Source of the DNA: Paenibacillus typhae
GTDB taxonomy: Bacteria; Bacillota; Bacilli; Paenibacillales; Paenibacillaceae
NCBI RefSeq assembly: GCF_900099765.1
Contig: NZ_FNDX01000003.1
Coordinates: 62,001 to 126,000 of the forward strand
DNA: 64,000 nucleotides
Direction of reading: 5' to 3'
Shown: in pieces, positions 46,119 to 54,053 of the stretch
Layout: every line of letters starts with the position of its first letter
Position numbering within the stretch: the first letter of the stretch is position 1
The notes under the pieces: model-generated
What the model was told of the DNA's origin: nothing
Database searches by the model: none
The model's input: only the letters and a program-made list of their open reading frames with translations
Translations under genes and position numbers: made by a program

Positions 46119-48344
46119 TTATTTTACATTAACGGTTACAGTTACCGTCTTGTTGTTCCATTTACCCTTGATGGATGCTGTCCCCTTACCCACCGCTGTA
46201 ATTGTACCGGAAGCATTCACCTTTGCTACAGCAGGCTTGGAGCTGGTCCAGACTACACTGCCCGTAACGATGGCTGTTTTGCCGGTATCATACAACGCTG
46301 TTGCCACTACACTCTGGGAAGCGCCGGCAGCAAGCACCAGCTTGGTTTCATTCACGGTCAGCTTGGTAAGCTTAGGCACTACGTTGACCTTGACTGTAGC
46401 CGCGATACCTTGATAAGAGCCGGTCATTGTCGCTGTACCTTCAGCTACCGCTTTGACTGTCGTTCCCTTCACAGTTGCCACTGCAGTATTGGAAGATTCC
46501 CAGTTCATTGCACCGGAGAAATTCGCCGATTTGCCATTGGCAAAATATCCGGTTACTTTGATGGCCTTGGAAGCCTTAAGGTTCAGATCCACTGTGCCCG
46601 GCTCTACTACGAGCTTCACGACCTTCTGCTCAATCGTTACCGGAATACTGATCGTTTTGTTGGAATACGTTCCTTTAAGTGTAGCCGACCCTTTGGTAAG
46701 GCCTTTAATCACTTTACCGTTCGCTGTCTGTTTGAGGACCGCATTGGTGCCGGTAATTTCCCAGGTAATAGTGCTTGTAACATCAACCTCATCCCCGTTT
46801 TCAAGCACTGCGTTTACAGAAGGCAATCCCTGCTCCTCACCAATAACGAGACCCAGCGCATCCTCAGGCCCGATCAGCACCAGCACCTTGTTCTGCACGG
46901 TAACCTTCAGCTCCACGGTCTTTTCACGGATCGGGGAAGCTCCGGAGGAGACGTTGCCCTTCTTGATTTTACCGGTAAGCGTTACGGTTCCAGCCTTGAC
47001 GGCAGACAGCTTATTGTCCTTGATCTCGGCAATTTCTTCGTTAGCTGAGGTCCATTTGATTTCCTGGCTGATATCCAGCTTCGTACCGTCCAGCTTCGTT
47101 CCGCTAACCTTCGGCAGGCTGACGCTGTCCGCTGTATATGCCTCCAGTTCGGACTTATCCAGAACCAGTTCAGTGATTGTAGGCAGCACGGTTACCTTTA
47201 ATGTTTTGCTGACACCAAAGCTCTCTGCCTTAATAACAGCCGATCCGACCGCCTTACCTGTAACTGTTGCTGCTGCTGCATCTTTAGTAACTGTAGCCGC
47301 GAGCAGGTTGTCGGAGGTCCAGGTTGCACCCGATGACTGGTTTTGCCTGGAGTTTACAGCGTTTCTCATTTCCGCTTTTACTGTCAGGCTTTCACCCAGG
47401 AAAAGCGTCTGATCCTCGGAAGGAGTCAGCAGCACTGCCTCGTAAGGGGCACGCACATAGACATCCACCGACTTGGATACACCAAGGTATTTTGCTGTAA
47501 TTACAGCTTTACCGGAACCAACTACTGTAATGATACCGGCTTCTACTGTTGCCACACTTTCGCTGGAGCTTGTCCATTCTGCCTGATCAGAAACAGGCTT
47601 TTCCTCGCTGTTCTCGGTTGCTTTTGTCATTGCCTTCAACACTACGGGATCATCACCGACCAGCAGCTCAAGCTCCTTAACAGCCACATTATCTTGTTTA
47701 AGAACAATAGCTGAATACGGCAGCTCTACCTTTGCTTTAAATGTAGCGGTAAGTCCCTTGTATTTGGCGGTAATGGTCGCGGTGCCTTCACCTACTAACG
47801 TAATCTGGCCTTCATCAATGGTCAGCACGCCTGTATTGGAGCTGCTCCAGTCGGCATCAGCCGAGACATCCTTCACCGAGGTTGCCGATTGTCCCCCTGT
47901 GGCTTTGGCCGTGACGAGCAGCGTTTCTTCGCTGTCACCTAATTTATAATTCCCGTCAGAGCGGCGCTCCAGGGTTAAATCTTTAAAGGGATGGGTAACG
48001 GACACCTCCAGGGTGGCTACCGCATTCAGGTATGTAGCGGTAATCATGGCTGTTCCGGTATCGACCGGGGTCAGCAGCCCGTTGACTACTCTGACTGCAT
48101 TTGTATTTGAGGATACCCAGGTTGAAGCTGCAGTCACATCCTTTTTGGAGGAGGACCCTTCAATGTTGGCATATACTTTAAGCTGTTTTGGGGTTTGCCC
48201 AACCGTAAGCTCCACTTTTGCCGAGCTGTCAAAATCAATCGAGTTCGTATCGCCTGTAGCCGCAAAGACGTTTACCGGAAAAGCTGCGGCAGTAACCAAT
48301 ATCAAAATGAGGAGCATCTTCGTCATTTTCCTGTACACAGTCAT
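46119..48344 (-). CDS. Secreted protein with about eight bacterial Ig-like (BIG2) repeats
   Basis: The 741-residue product starts with a signal peptide (MLLILILVTAAAFPVNVFA). About eight BIG2-type repeats of 80-95 residues follow, each with a core like VxWTSSNxxVAxV...G.GTATITAxY. Examples are WSSSNTGVLTIDEGQITLVG, WTSSSESVATVEAGIITVVG, WESSNTAVATVKGTTVKAVA and WTSSKPAVAKVNASGTITAV. No enzyme domain, LPXTG motif or SLH domain is seen, so it is probably secreted or wall-associated by affinity. The ATG at 48344 has AAGGAGAG 5 nt upstream. The function is unknown; an adhesive or structural role is an inference. Confidence 0.88.
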   Translation of the reverse strand: MTVYRKMTKMLLILILVTAAAFPVNVFAATGDTNSIDFDSSAKVELTVGQTPKQLKVYANIEGSSSKKDVTAASTWVSSNTNAVRVVNGLLTPVDTGTAMITATYLNAVATLEVSVTHPFKDLTLERRSDGNYKLGDSEETLLVTAKATGGQSATSVKDVSADADWSSSNTGVLTIDEGQITLVGEGTATITAKYKGLTATFKAKVELPYSAIVLKQDNVAVKELELLVGDDPVVLKAMTKATENSEEKPVSDQAEWTSSSESVATVEAGIITVVGSGKAVITAKYLGVSKSVDVYVRAPYEAVLLTPSEDQTLFLGESLTVKAEMRNAVNSRQNQSSGATWTSDNLLAATVTKDAAAATVTGKAVGSAVIKAESFGVSKTLKVTVLPTITELVLDKSELEAYTADSVSLPKVSGTKLDGTKLDISQEIKWTSANEEIAEIKDNKLSAVKAGTVTLTGKIKKGNVSSGASPIREKTVELKVTVQNKVLVLIGPEDALGLVIGEEQGLPSVNAVLENGDEVDVTSTITWEITGTNAVLKQTANGKVIKGLTKGSATLKGTYSNKTISIPVTIEQKVVKLVVEPGTVDLNLKASKAIKVTGYFANGKSANFSGAMNWESSNTAVATVKGTTVKAVAEGTATMTGSYQGIAATVKVNVVPKLTKLTVNETKLVLAAGASQSVVATALYDTGKTAIVTGSVVWTSSKPAVAKVNASGTITAVGKGTASIKGKWNNKTVTVTVNVK

Positions 48345-48482
48345 CTGTTCTCTCCTTAGGCAGTAAGTTTCGGTGGTGATTACCACACTCTTCCACTATA
48401 TCGACAATTACGCCTAAAGTGTTTACCTTATTTTCAGTTAATTTTCTGTCCCCGGCGAATTCAGGACTTTTTAACTAGATTG

Positions 48483-48920
48483 CTAATCCGGAAAATGTCC
48501 GGAGAGCAGCGCTATTGCTTTCTGTAAAATAGGGACATTGTTGGCATACATGTTGCTCTTCCCCCGCTCCCAGGCGGCTTCAGCTTCATGCCATTCCACA
48601 GCGTTAATCTCCTCTGCCTGTGCCCTGGTGATCCCGCCAACCGCCTCCACCAGAAAATAATGAACCTCTTTATCTACGATTCCGTAGATGTGGTGCCCGA
48701 ACGAGTATTTAATGACATCAATCGGAGCCTTGATAACGCCCACAGCGCCCGTCTCCTCACGAATCTCCCGCAGTGCTGTCTCCTCTACCGTCTCCCCGTC
48801 CTCCATCTTGCCCTTGGGCAGCGCCACCTTCCCGTAACGGTCCACGATCAGCTGGATCTGGAGACCCGCGCTGCCCCGCCGGTACACCACGCCGCCCGCT
48901 GAAATTTGCTTATGCGCCAT
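48483..48920 (-). CDS. Nudix hydrolase
   Basis: The 145-residue protein has a Nudix box GKMEDGETVEETALREIREE followed by TGAVG, starting near residue 37. The N-terminus (ISAGGVVYRRGSAGLQIQLI) is typical of the fold. Nudix enzymes hydrolyse nucleoside diphosphate derivatives; the substrate cannot be read. The start has AAGGAG 9 nt upstream. A single gene between the mtaB terminator and the BIG2 gene. Confidence 0.93.
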   Translation of the reverse strand: MAHKQISAGGVVYRRGSAGLQIQLIVDRYGKVALPKGKMEDGETVEETALREIREETGAVGVIKAPIDVIKYSFGHHIYGIVDKEVHYFLVEAVGGITRAQAEEINAVEWHEAEAAWERGKSNMYANNVPILQKAIALLSGHFPD

Positions 48921-49134
48921 GCTGACAGCTCCTTAATAGGGTTATGTTTTATGGCCGCCTGTCCTGTGCTACTCCCGAAGCGTGCATTTATCCTGTTAGC
49001 CGCAGCCATTTAGAAATTCTCCCCTTGCTCACTCCTTACCCTTTTTTCCGGACTTCAAGCGCGGTACTCCGGGCAAGCTTCCCGCACACTCCTGTACTAA
49101 GCTTTGTCCCGTGCCTTAGTCTCCCCCAAACAGC
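48921..49134. other. Intergenic region upstream of Nudix gene
   Basis: No gene, RNA or repeat was recognised. It holds the Nudix ribosome binding site and presumably its promoter. Confidence 0.4.
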
Positions 49135-49175
49135 AGCAAGGATTTCACCTCCGGACGGGAAATGAAATCCTTGCT
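49135..49175. terminator. 13-bp perfect inverted repeat, likely mtaB terminator
   Basis: AGCAAGGATTTCA (49135-49147) and TGAAATCCTTGCT (49163-49175) are perfect inverted copies with a 15-nt loop. On the minus strand GCTGTTTGG follows, so the U-tract is short. It lies about 110 nt after the mtaB stop. Confidence 0.6.
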
Positions 49176-49286
49176 TGATTACGCTATTAATCGGGAATCT
49201 GCTGCACATGATGCAACAGAACATGTCCCGCTATCAGCGGTGAGTCCATTCACAGCACCGCAGACAGCGGAAATACGCTGGACTGG

Positions 49287-50633
49287 TTACGCCAGTTCAG
49301 TCTGGCGGAGTCCGGTCCGGCTGACGCCAACCAGCTCGCCTTTGCATTCGTTAATGCCCGCTTCGGTAATCTTCACCTGGCAGAGCTCGCCCTGCAGTGA
49401 ATCGTCGCCGCCGAAGAACACCTGCAGGTAGTTGTCGCTGAAGCCGTGCTGGATGCTGCGGCCCGGCGCGTCCTTGGCTGAGCGCTCAGCGATAACCGAG
49501 ACGGTCTTGCCGACGAACTTGTTGGCATAGGCCAGCTGCATCTCCTCGGAGAGATCGATCAGCTGCTGTACGCGCTCGTTCTTGATCTCCTCGTCAATCT
49601 GGTTAAGCATCCGCGCCGCCGGTGTACCGGTCCGCTTGGAATAAGGGAACACATGCATCTCGGAGTAATTCACAGCCTTCATGAAGTCGTATCCTGCGCG
49701 GAACATTTCGTCCGTTTCGCCCGGGAAGCCGACAATGACGTCTGTAGTGATGCCTACATCCGGCATGGCCTGGCGGATCAGCTGCATTTTGGCATAATAT
49801 TCTTCCGTAGTGTATTTGCGGCGCATCGCCTTGAGCACCTCGTTATGGCCGGCCTGCAGCGGAATGTGCAGATGGCGGCACATTTTGGAGCTGCGGTTCA
49901 GCACATCCAGCAGCTTCTCATCAATCTGACTCGCTTCAATCGAGCTGATACGCACGCGCTCAAGCCCGTCCACCTTGTCCAGCTCCCAGAGCAGGTCGGC
50001 AAGGCGGTAGTTGTCCAGATCATCGCCATAGCCGCCAGTGTGAATACCGGTCAGCACGAACTCTTTATAGCCTGCCTCAACCAGCTGGTGCGCCTGGGCT
50101 ACAATCGACTTCGGATCCCGGCTGCGCGACAGTCCGCGCGACCATGGAATAATGCAGAAGGTGCAGAAGTTGTTGCAGCCGTCCTGAATCTTCATGAACG
50201 CCCGCGTCCGGTCAGCGAAGCCCGGCACATCCAGCTCCTCGAACTCACGCGTCTTCATAATGTTACGCACCGCGTTGACCGGCTGGCGCGACTCCTGAAT
50301 GTTCTTGACATGAGTCATAATATGCTCACGGTCCTGGTTGCCGATGACCAGATCGACGCCCGGAATATCCAGAATTTCGCCCGGAGAGGTCTGCGCATAG
50401 CAGCCCGTTACAGCGACAATCGCTTCCGGGTTGCGGCGTACGGCGCGGCGGATCATCTGCCGGCTCTTTTTGTCGCCTGTGTTCGTCACCGTACAGGTGT
50501 TAATCAGGTATACATCGGCGGTTCCCTCGAAATCCACCTGCTCGTAACCTTCATTTTTGAAAAGCTGCCAGATGGCTTCAGTGTCATAGAAATTCACTTT
50601 ACAACCTAAAGTATAAAATGCTACGGATGGCAT
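49287..50633 (-). CDS. mtaB: tRNA t6A37 methylthiotransferase MtaB
   Basis: The 448-residue radical-SAM methylthiotransferase converts t6A37 to ms2t6A37 in tRNA. The N-terminal UPF0004 domain carries the first cluster cysteines (YTLGCKVNFYD, INTCTVTNTGDK, VTGCYAQTSP). The radical SAM motif is CNNFCTFCIIPWSRG (CxxxCxxC). The C-terminus is a TRAM domain. It lies 3 nt after rsmE, as in the Bacillus order dnaJ-prmA-rsmE-mtaB. Confidence 0.97.
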   Translation of the reverse strand: MPSVAFYTLGCKVNFYDTEAIWQLFKNEGYEQVDFEGTADVYLINTCTVTNTGDKKSRQMIRRAVRRNPEAIVAVTGCYAQTSPGEILDIPGVDLVIGNQDREHIMTHVKNIQESRQPVNAVRNIMKTREFEELDVPGFADRTRAFMKIQDGCNNFCTFCIIPWSRGLSRSRDPKSIVAQAHQLVEAGYKEFVLTGIHTGGYGDDLDNYRLADLLWELDKVDGLERVRISSIEASQIDEKLLDVLNRSSKMCRHLHIPLQAGHNEVLKAMRRKYTTEEYYAKMQLIRQAMPDVGITTDVIVGFPGETDEMFRAGYDFMKAVNYSEMHVFPYSKRTGTPAARMLNQIDEEIKNERVQQLIDLSEEMQLAYANKFVGKTVSVIAERSAKDAPGRSIQHGFSDNYLQVFFGGDDSLQGELCQVKITEAGINECKGELVGVSRTGLRQTELA

Positions 50634-50636
50634 TTC

Positions 50637-51401
50637 TCAAGCTCCCCCCATTTCTCCGGATTCATATAAAATGCAGGCTGCAGCAACCATACCGGCTGTC
50701 TCGCAGCGCAGAATTCGCCGTCCAAGCCCAACAGATACCGCCCCGGCAGCTTCTGCCGCCTCGCACTCCTCCGGACTGAACCCGCCTTCGGGACCGACAA
50801 CAACCATCACCTTGCCCCGGAATCCGGCAGGCAACCCGGCAATCCATGGTGCGGCGGCGCTGCGCAGCTGCAAGCCTTCTTCTTTTTCGTAGCAGAAGTA
50901 CACCGCGTCATATCCGCTGAAGCTCTGGAGCAGCTGCTTCCAGCTGAGCGGAGAATGAACGTCAGGAACAATATTACGGTGCGCCTGCTCAGCGGCTTCC
51001 TTACAGATCTTGCGCCAGCGCTCCAGCCGTTTGCTCTCCTTGCGCTCATCGTACTGTACAATCGTCCGCTCCGAGAGAAACGGAACAAAAGCCACGGCAC
51101 CGATCTCGGTGCATTTCTGGATCACCGTCTCCAGCTTGTCGCCTTTGGGCAGGCTCTGGGCTACCGTAACCTGAATGCGCGGCTCATGCGTCATTTCAAG
51201 CAGCTCCACAATATTCACGACAACCTCGCCGGTTTCAATCGAAGCAATCTCCGTCAGAGCCTCGCGGGACACCCCGTCGCTGACAATCAGCTTATCCCCG
51301 GCCTTCCCGCGCATCACCTTGGCAATATGACGTGCATCTTCACCGCCAATGCTCACCTGCTCTGCTCCAAACTGCTCCGGGCTTACAAAATAACGCTGCA
51401 T
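50637..51401 (-). CDS. rsmE: 16S rRNA (uracil(1498)-N3)-methyltransferase RsmE
   Basis: The 254-residue SPOUT methyltransferase modifies U1498 of 16S rRNA. It starts MQRYFVSPEQFGAEQVSIGG (PUA-like part) and contains VTVAQSLPKGDKLETVIQKC. The knotted SAM site is visible as VMVVVGPEGGFSPEECEAAE and VGLGRRILRCETAGMVA. The start has GAGG 7 nt upstream. It is tightly linked to mtaB. Confidence 0.97.
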   Translation of the reverse strand: MQRYFVSPEQFGAEQVSIGGEDARHIAKVMRGKAGDKLIVSDGVSREALTEIASIETGEVVVNIVELLEMTHEPRIQVTVAQSLPKGDKLETVIQKCTEIGAVAFVPFLSERTIVQYDERKESKRLERWRKICKEAAEQAHRNIVPDVHSPLSWKQLLQSFSGYDAVYFCYEKEEGLQLRSAAAPWIAGLPAGFRGKVMVVVGPEGGFSPEECEAAEAAGAVSVGLGRRILRCETAGMVAAACILYESGEMGGA

Positions 51402-51497
51402 AGTTTAGCCTCATTCTATTGAAAATTCATATACTTTCTTACCAGTATTAAAAAAACATATTCCATCATACAACGTTTGCAAGGCAATGACCAGCCC

Positions 51498-52193
51498 TTA
51501 GTAAAACCCGGAGAATCCGAACAGGTTCAGGAATAACCGGATAAAATGATTGCCGATTTGAATGGCCCAGTTATACAGCGGGGCAATCGTATTGGCGCTA
51601 AGAACAGGGATAAAGATTACCAGTAAAAAGATAAAGACGGCCCACTGCTCAGCCTGCTGCATTTTGGCGCGGACCGGACGCGGTGCGACATCCTCCAGAA
51701 TCCGGTAACCATCAAGCGGCGGCAGCGGAATAAGATTGAACAGAAAGAGGAAAAAGTTGGTCTTGATAAAGATCCCGAAAAACCAGACAATCGCCAGCTG
51801 CAGCTGCTCATTGGTGATGGAGTCGATCGCTCCTGTACCCATGAGCACCGTATAGATCAGCGCCCCGATAATCCCCAGCAGAAAATTGCTCAGCGGCCCG
51901 GCAGCCGACACGACGATTCCCATCACCCGCGGACGGCTGAAGTTGTCACGGTTCACCGGAACCGGACGCGCCCAGCCGAAGCCGGCAATGAGCAGCAGGA
52001 TAATTCCGAACAGGTCGAAATGGACGGCCGGATTCAGCGTCATGCGGCCAAGCAGCCTGGCCGTCGGATCGCCGAATTTGTTGGCAAAGTAAGCATGCGC
52101 GAACTCATGCACAGTAAAGGCAATGACGATCGTAATCAGGAAAAACGGAAGCTGCTGCAGGGGATATACCAATATATCATTTAAAAAATCCAT
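51498..52193 (-). CDS. Site-2 protease family (M50) membrane metalloprotease
   Basis: The 231-residue polytopic protein belongs to the YwhC/M50 group. The zinc motif HEFAHAYFANKFGD (HExxH form) lies in TM1, and the second motif NLIPLPPLDGYRIL gives the aspartate ligand. About five TM segments are visible. Targets are unknown; relatives act in intramembrane proteolysis. It is inserted between prmA and rsmE and follows prmA by 2 nt, so it is cotranscribed with them. Confidence 0.9.
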   Translation of the reverse strand: MDFLNDILVYPLQQLPFFLITIVIAFTVHEFAHAYFANKFGDPTARLLGRMTLNPAVHFDLFGIILLLIAGFGWARPVPVNRDNFSRPRVMGIVVSAAGPLSNFLLGIIGALIYTVLMGTGAIDSITNEQLQLAIVWFFGIFIKTNFFLFLFNLIPLPPLDGYRILEDVAPRPVRAKMQQAEQWAVFIFLLVIFIPVLSANTIAPLYNWAIQIGNHFIRLFLNLFGFSGFY

Positions 52194-52195
52194 CT

Positions 52196-53248
52196 CTACC
52201 TCTTTCCGGCTGTAATGGCCACCCAGTCTTCTTCACGGGTAATCTCTATAATCTCAAAACCGGAAGCCTCCAGCGCCTGCGACACCAAACCTTCCTTATC
52301 TTTATAAATACCGGAAGTAATATAGATTCCGCCCGGCTGCAGCGCACGGAACACATCGTCCGTGAACAGCACAAGAATCTCCGCCAGAATATTGGCGACA
52401 ATAAGCTTCACCGGCAGTGTAACACCAAGGCCTGCCTCCGCAGACGGGTTCACCTCTGCAGCTGCCCCGGTATAGCCGGGTCTTGCACTCGGCCACATGT
52501 CCCCCGCCGCAGTATCTGCCGCACCTTCGCCTCCTAGCAGCGAGAGCAGATCGCTCTCTTTTACCGTTACCGAGGCCTGCAGCCTGTTCAGCTCCACATT
52601 CTCCCGCGCACTCTCCACAGCGACAGGATCAAGGTCAAGGGCCAGCACAGACTTAGCACCAAGCAGAACCGCACCTACCGCCAGAATGCCGGAGCCGGTT
52701 CCCACGTCAATGACTTCTTCGCCTCCGCTGATATGTTTCTCCAGCGCACGCAGACACAGCGCCGTAGTCGGATGCGTTCCTGTTCCGAAGGCCATGCCGG
52801 GATCGATTTCGATAATCTTTTCGTCCGGGCTGGCTGGTGTATATTCTTCCCAGGTCGGCTTGATCGTTAGACGGTCAGACACGCGCAGCGGCTTGAAGTA
52901 CGCTTTCCAGGCATGGGCCCATTCTTCATCGTCTACCGTTTTCCAGGAGATCAGCGCTTTGCCGGGATCGATCCCGAATTCACGCAGCTCCTCAACCCGC
53001 GGAGCAACCTCTTTGATGACATCGTCCATCGATACATTTTCGGCATAGTAGCCTTTAATTACAGCCTCACCGGGAGGGATATCGTTAAGCGGTTCATCGT
53101 ATAGTTCACCGTACCGGGTATCTCTTACTTTATTAAGCGTTCCCGATTCTTCGATCGAAACACCGCCCGCTCCGGCTTCATACAGCAGATTGGATATCAT
53201 CTCCTGTGCCTCTTCTGTTGTATGTACCGTCAATTCATGCCATAACAT
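52196..53248 (-). CDS. prmA: Ribosomal protein L11 methyltransferase PrmA
   Basis: The 350-residue product methylates ribosomal protein L11. It begins MLWHELTVHTTEEAQEMISN. The SAM motif is VIDVGTGSGILAVGAVLLGA, with FGTGTHPTTALCLRALEKH before it and ANILAEILVLF after. A low-complexity insert of about 40 residues (AADTAAGDMWPSARPGYTGA) sits between, so it is longer than the usual ~312 residues. The ATG at 53248 with AGGAGG 10 nt upstream is chosen; the in-frame codons above it belong to a repeated leader. Confidence 0.95.
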   Translation of the reverse strand: MLWHELTVHTTEEAQEMISNLLYEAGAGGVSIEESGTLNKVRDTRYGELYDEPLNDIPPGEAVIKGYYAENVSMDDVIKEVAPRVEELREFGIDPGKALISWKTVDDEEWAHAWKAYFKPLRVSDRLTIKPTWEEYTPASPDEKIIEIDPGMAFGTGTHPTTALCLRALEKHISGGEEVIDVGTGSGILAVGAVLLGAKSVLALDLDPVAVESARENVELNRLQASVTVKESDLLSLLGGEGAADTAAGDMWPSARPGYTGAAAEVNPSAEAGLGVTLPVKLIVANILAEILVLFTDDVFRALQPGGIYITSGIYKDKEGLVSQALEASGFEIIEITREEDWVAITAGKR

Positions 53249-53257
53249 GTGTGTGGG

Positions 53258-53313
53258 TCCTCCTAAAAGTTTTGTAAGCAGTACTTCCATGATTTAGCTT
53301 CGTTCAAAACTCA
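53258..53313 (-). promoter_or_regulatory. Repeated hairpin/Shine-Dalgarno leader upstream of prmA
   Basis: The minus strand reads AGTTTTGAACGAAGCTAAAT ... CTGCTTACAAAACTTTTAGG AGG. AGTTTTG and CAAAACT are the inverted arms, with AGGAGG directly after. The last 19 nt differ from the cdd leader at a single position. Confidence 0.7.
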
Positions 53314-53399
53314 CTAATCCAGTTATTCAACATTTATCAGTATACCATTTCTACCACAGGTAGCGCCAAACCTACGCCTGCAGTACAGATCACGGTTCA

Positions 53400-53963
53400 T
53401 CATTTCCGGCAAAAACAGTCCATCGTATGATCATTCACCATACCGGAAGCCTGCATAAAAGCGTAACAGATCGTCGAGCCGACGAATGTCATGCCCTTCT
53501 TTTTCAGCGCCTTGCTCATAGAATCTGACTGCGCCGTCGTCGCCGGAACCTCAGCCCGCGTCTTCCACCCGTTAATGACTGGCCCGCCGCCGGCAAAGCT
53601 CCACACATAATCCGAAAAGCTGCCCTCCTCCCGGCAAATGTCCAGATAAACCTTCGCATTTTTCACAATGGCATTAATTTTTAGGCGGTTGCGGATGATT
53701 CCCGTGTCCTGCATCAGAGCTTCTATTTTGTTATCGTCATAATGCACAATGATGTGCGGATCAAATCCGTCGAATACCTTACGGTAATGCTCCCGCTTCT
53801 TCAGTACCGTGTACCAGCTGAGCCCGGCCTGCATGCCCTCCAGCATCAGCAGCTCAAACAGCTTGAGGTCATCGTACAGGGGATTTCCCCATTCTCTATC
53901 ATGATAGTCAATATACAAAGGATCTTCGTTGACCCAGGCACAGCGTGTTATTTCCCTATTCAA
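53400..53963 (-). CDS. tag: DNA-3-methyladenine glycosylase I
   Basis: The 187-residue Tag glycosylase removes 3-methyladenine. It starts NREITRCAWVNEDPLYIDYH and contains YHDREWGNPLYDD and MLEGMQAGLSWYTVLKKREH. The zinc ligands are the early Cys and His plus the C-terminal VNDHTMDCFC. The catalytic region is FVGSTICYAFMQASGMVNDH. The start is TTG at 53961-53963 with AGGAGAG 6 nt upstream; an ATG 18 codons earlier lacks a site. Confidence 0.93.
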   Translation of the reverse strand: MNREITRCAWVNEDPLYIDYHDREWGNPLYDDLKLFELLMLEGMQAGLSWYTVLKKREHYRKVFDGFDPHIIVHYDDNKIEALMQDTGIIRNRLKINAIVKNAKVYLDICREEGSFSDYVWSFAGGGPVINGWKTRAEVPATTAQSDSMSKALKKKGMTFVGSTICYAFMQASGMVNDHTMDCFCRK

Positions 53964-54016
53964 ATGATTCTCTCCTTTTGCCTGCCATAGACTCCCGGCT
54001 TTAATCCTTGCCTTCA

Positions 54017-54047
54017 AAATAAAAGCGCGGCCTCTTCGGACCGCGCT
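54017..54047 (-). terminator. Intrinsic terminator of the MHYT-GGDEF-EAL gene
   Basis: On the minus strand AGCGCGGTCC-GAAGA-GGCCGCGCT is followed by TTTATTTTG. Confidence 0.88.
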
Positions 54048-54053
54048 GCATGC

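Noticed and set aside
46113..47412. Two long plus-strand frames (311 and 319 codons)
   Set aside because: Both are antisense to the BIG2-repeat gene, which has a signal peptide, repeats, ribosome binding site and terminator.
53249..53290. N-terminal extension of PrmA ([14 protein letters not shown])
   Set aside because: It is the translation of the repeated leader including the Shine-Dalgarno; the same string appears in the cdd leader in a different frame relation.
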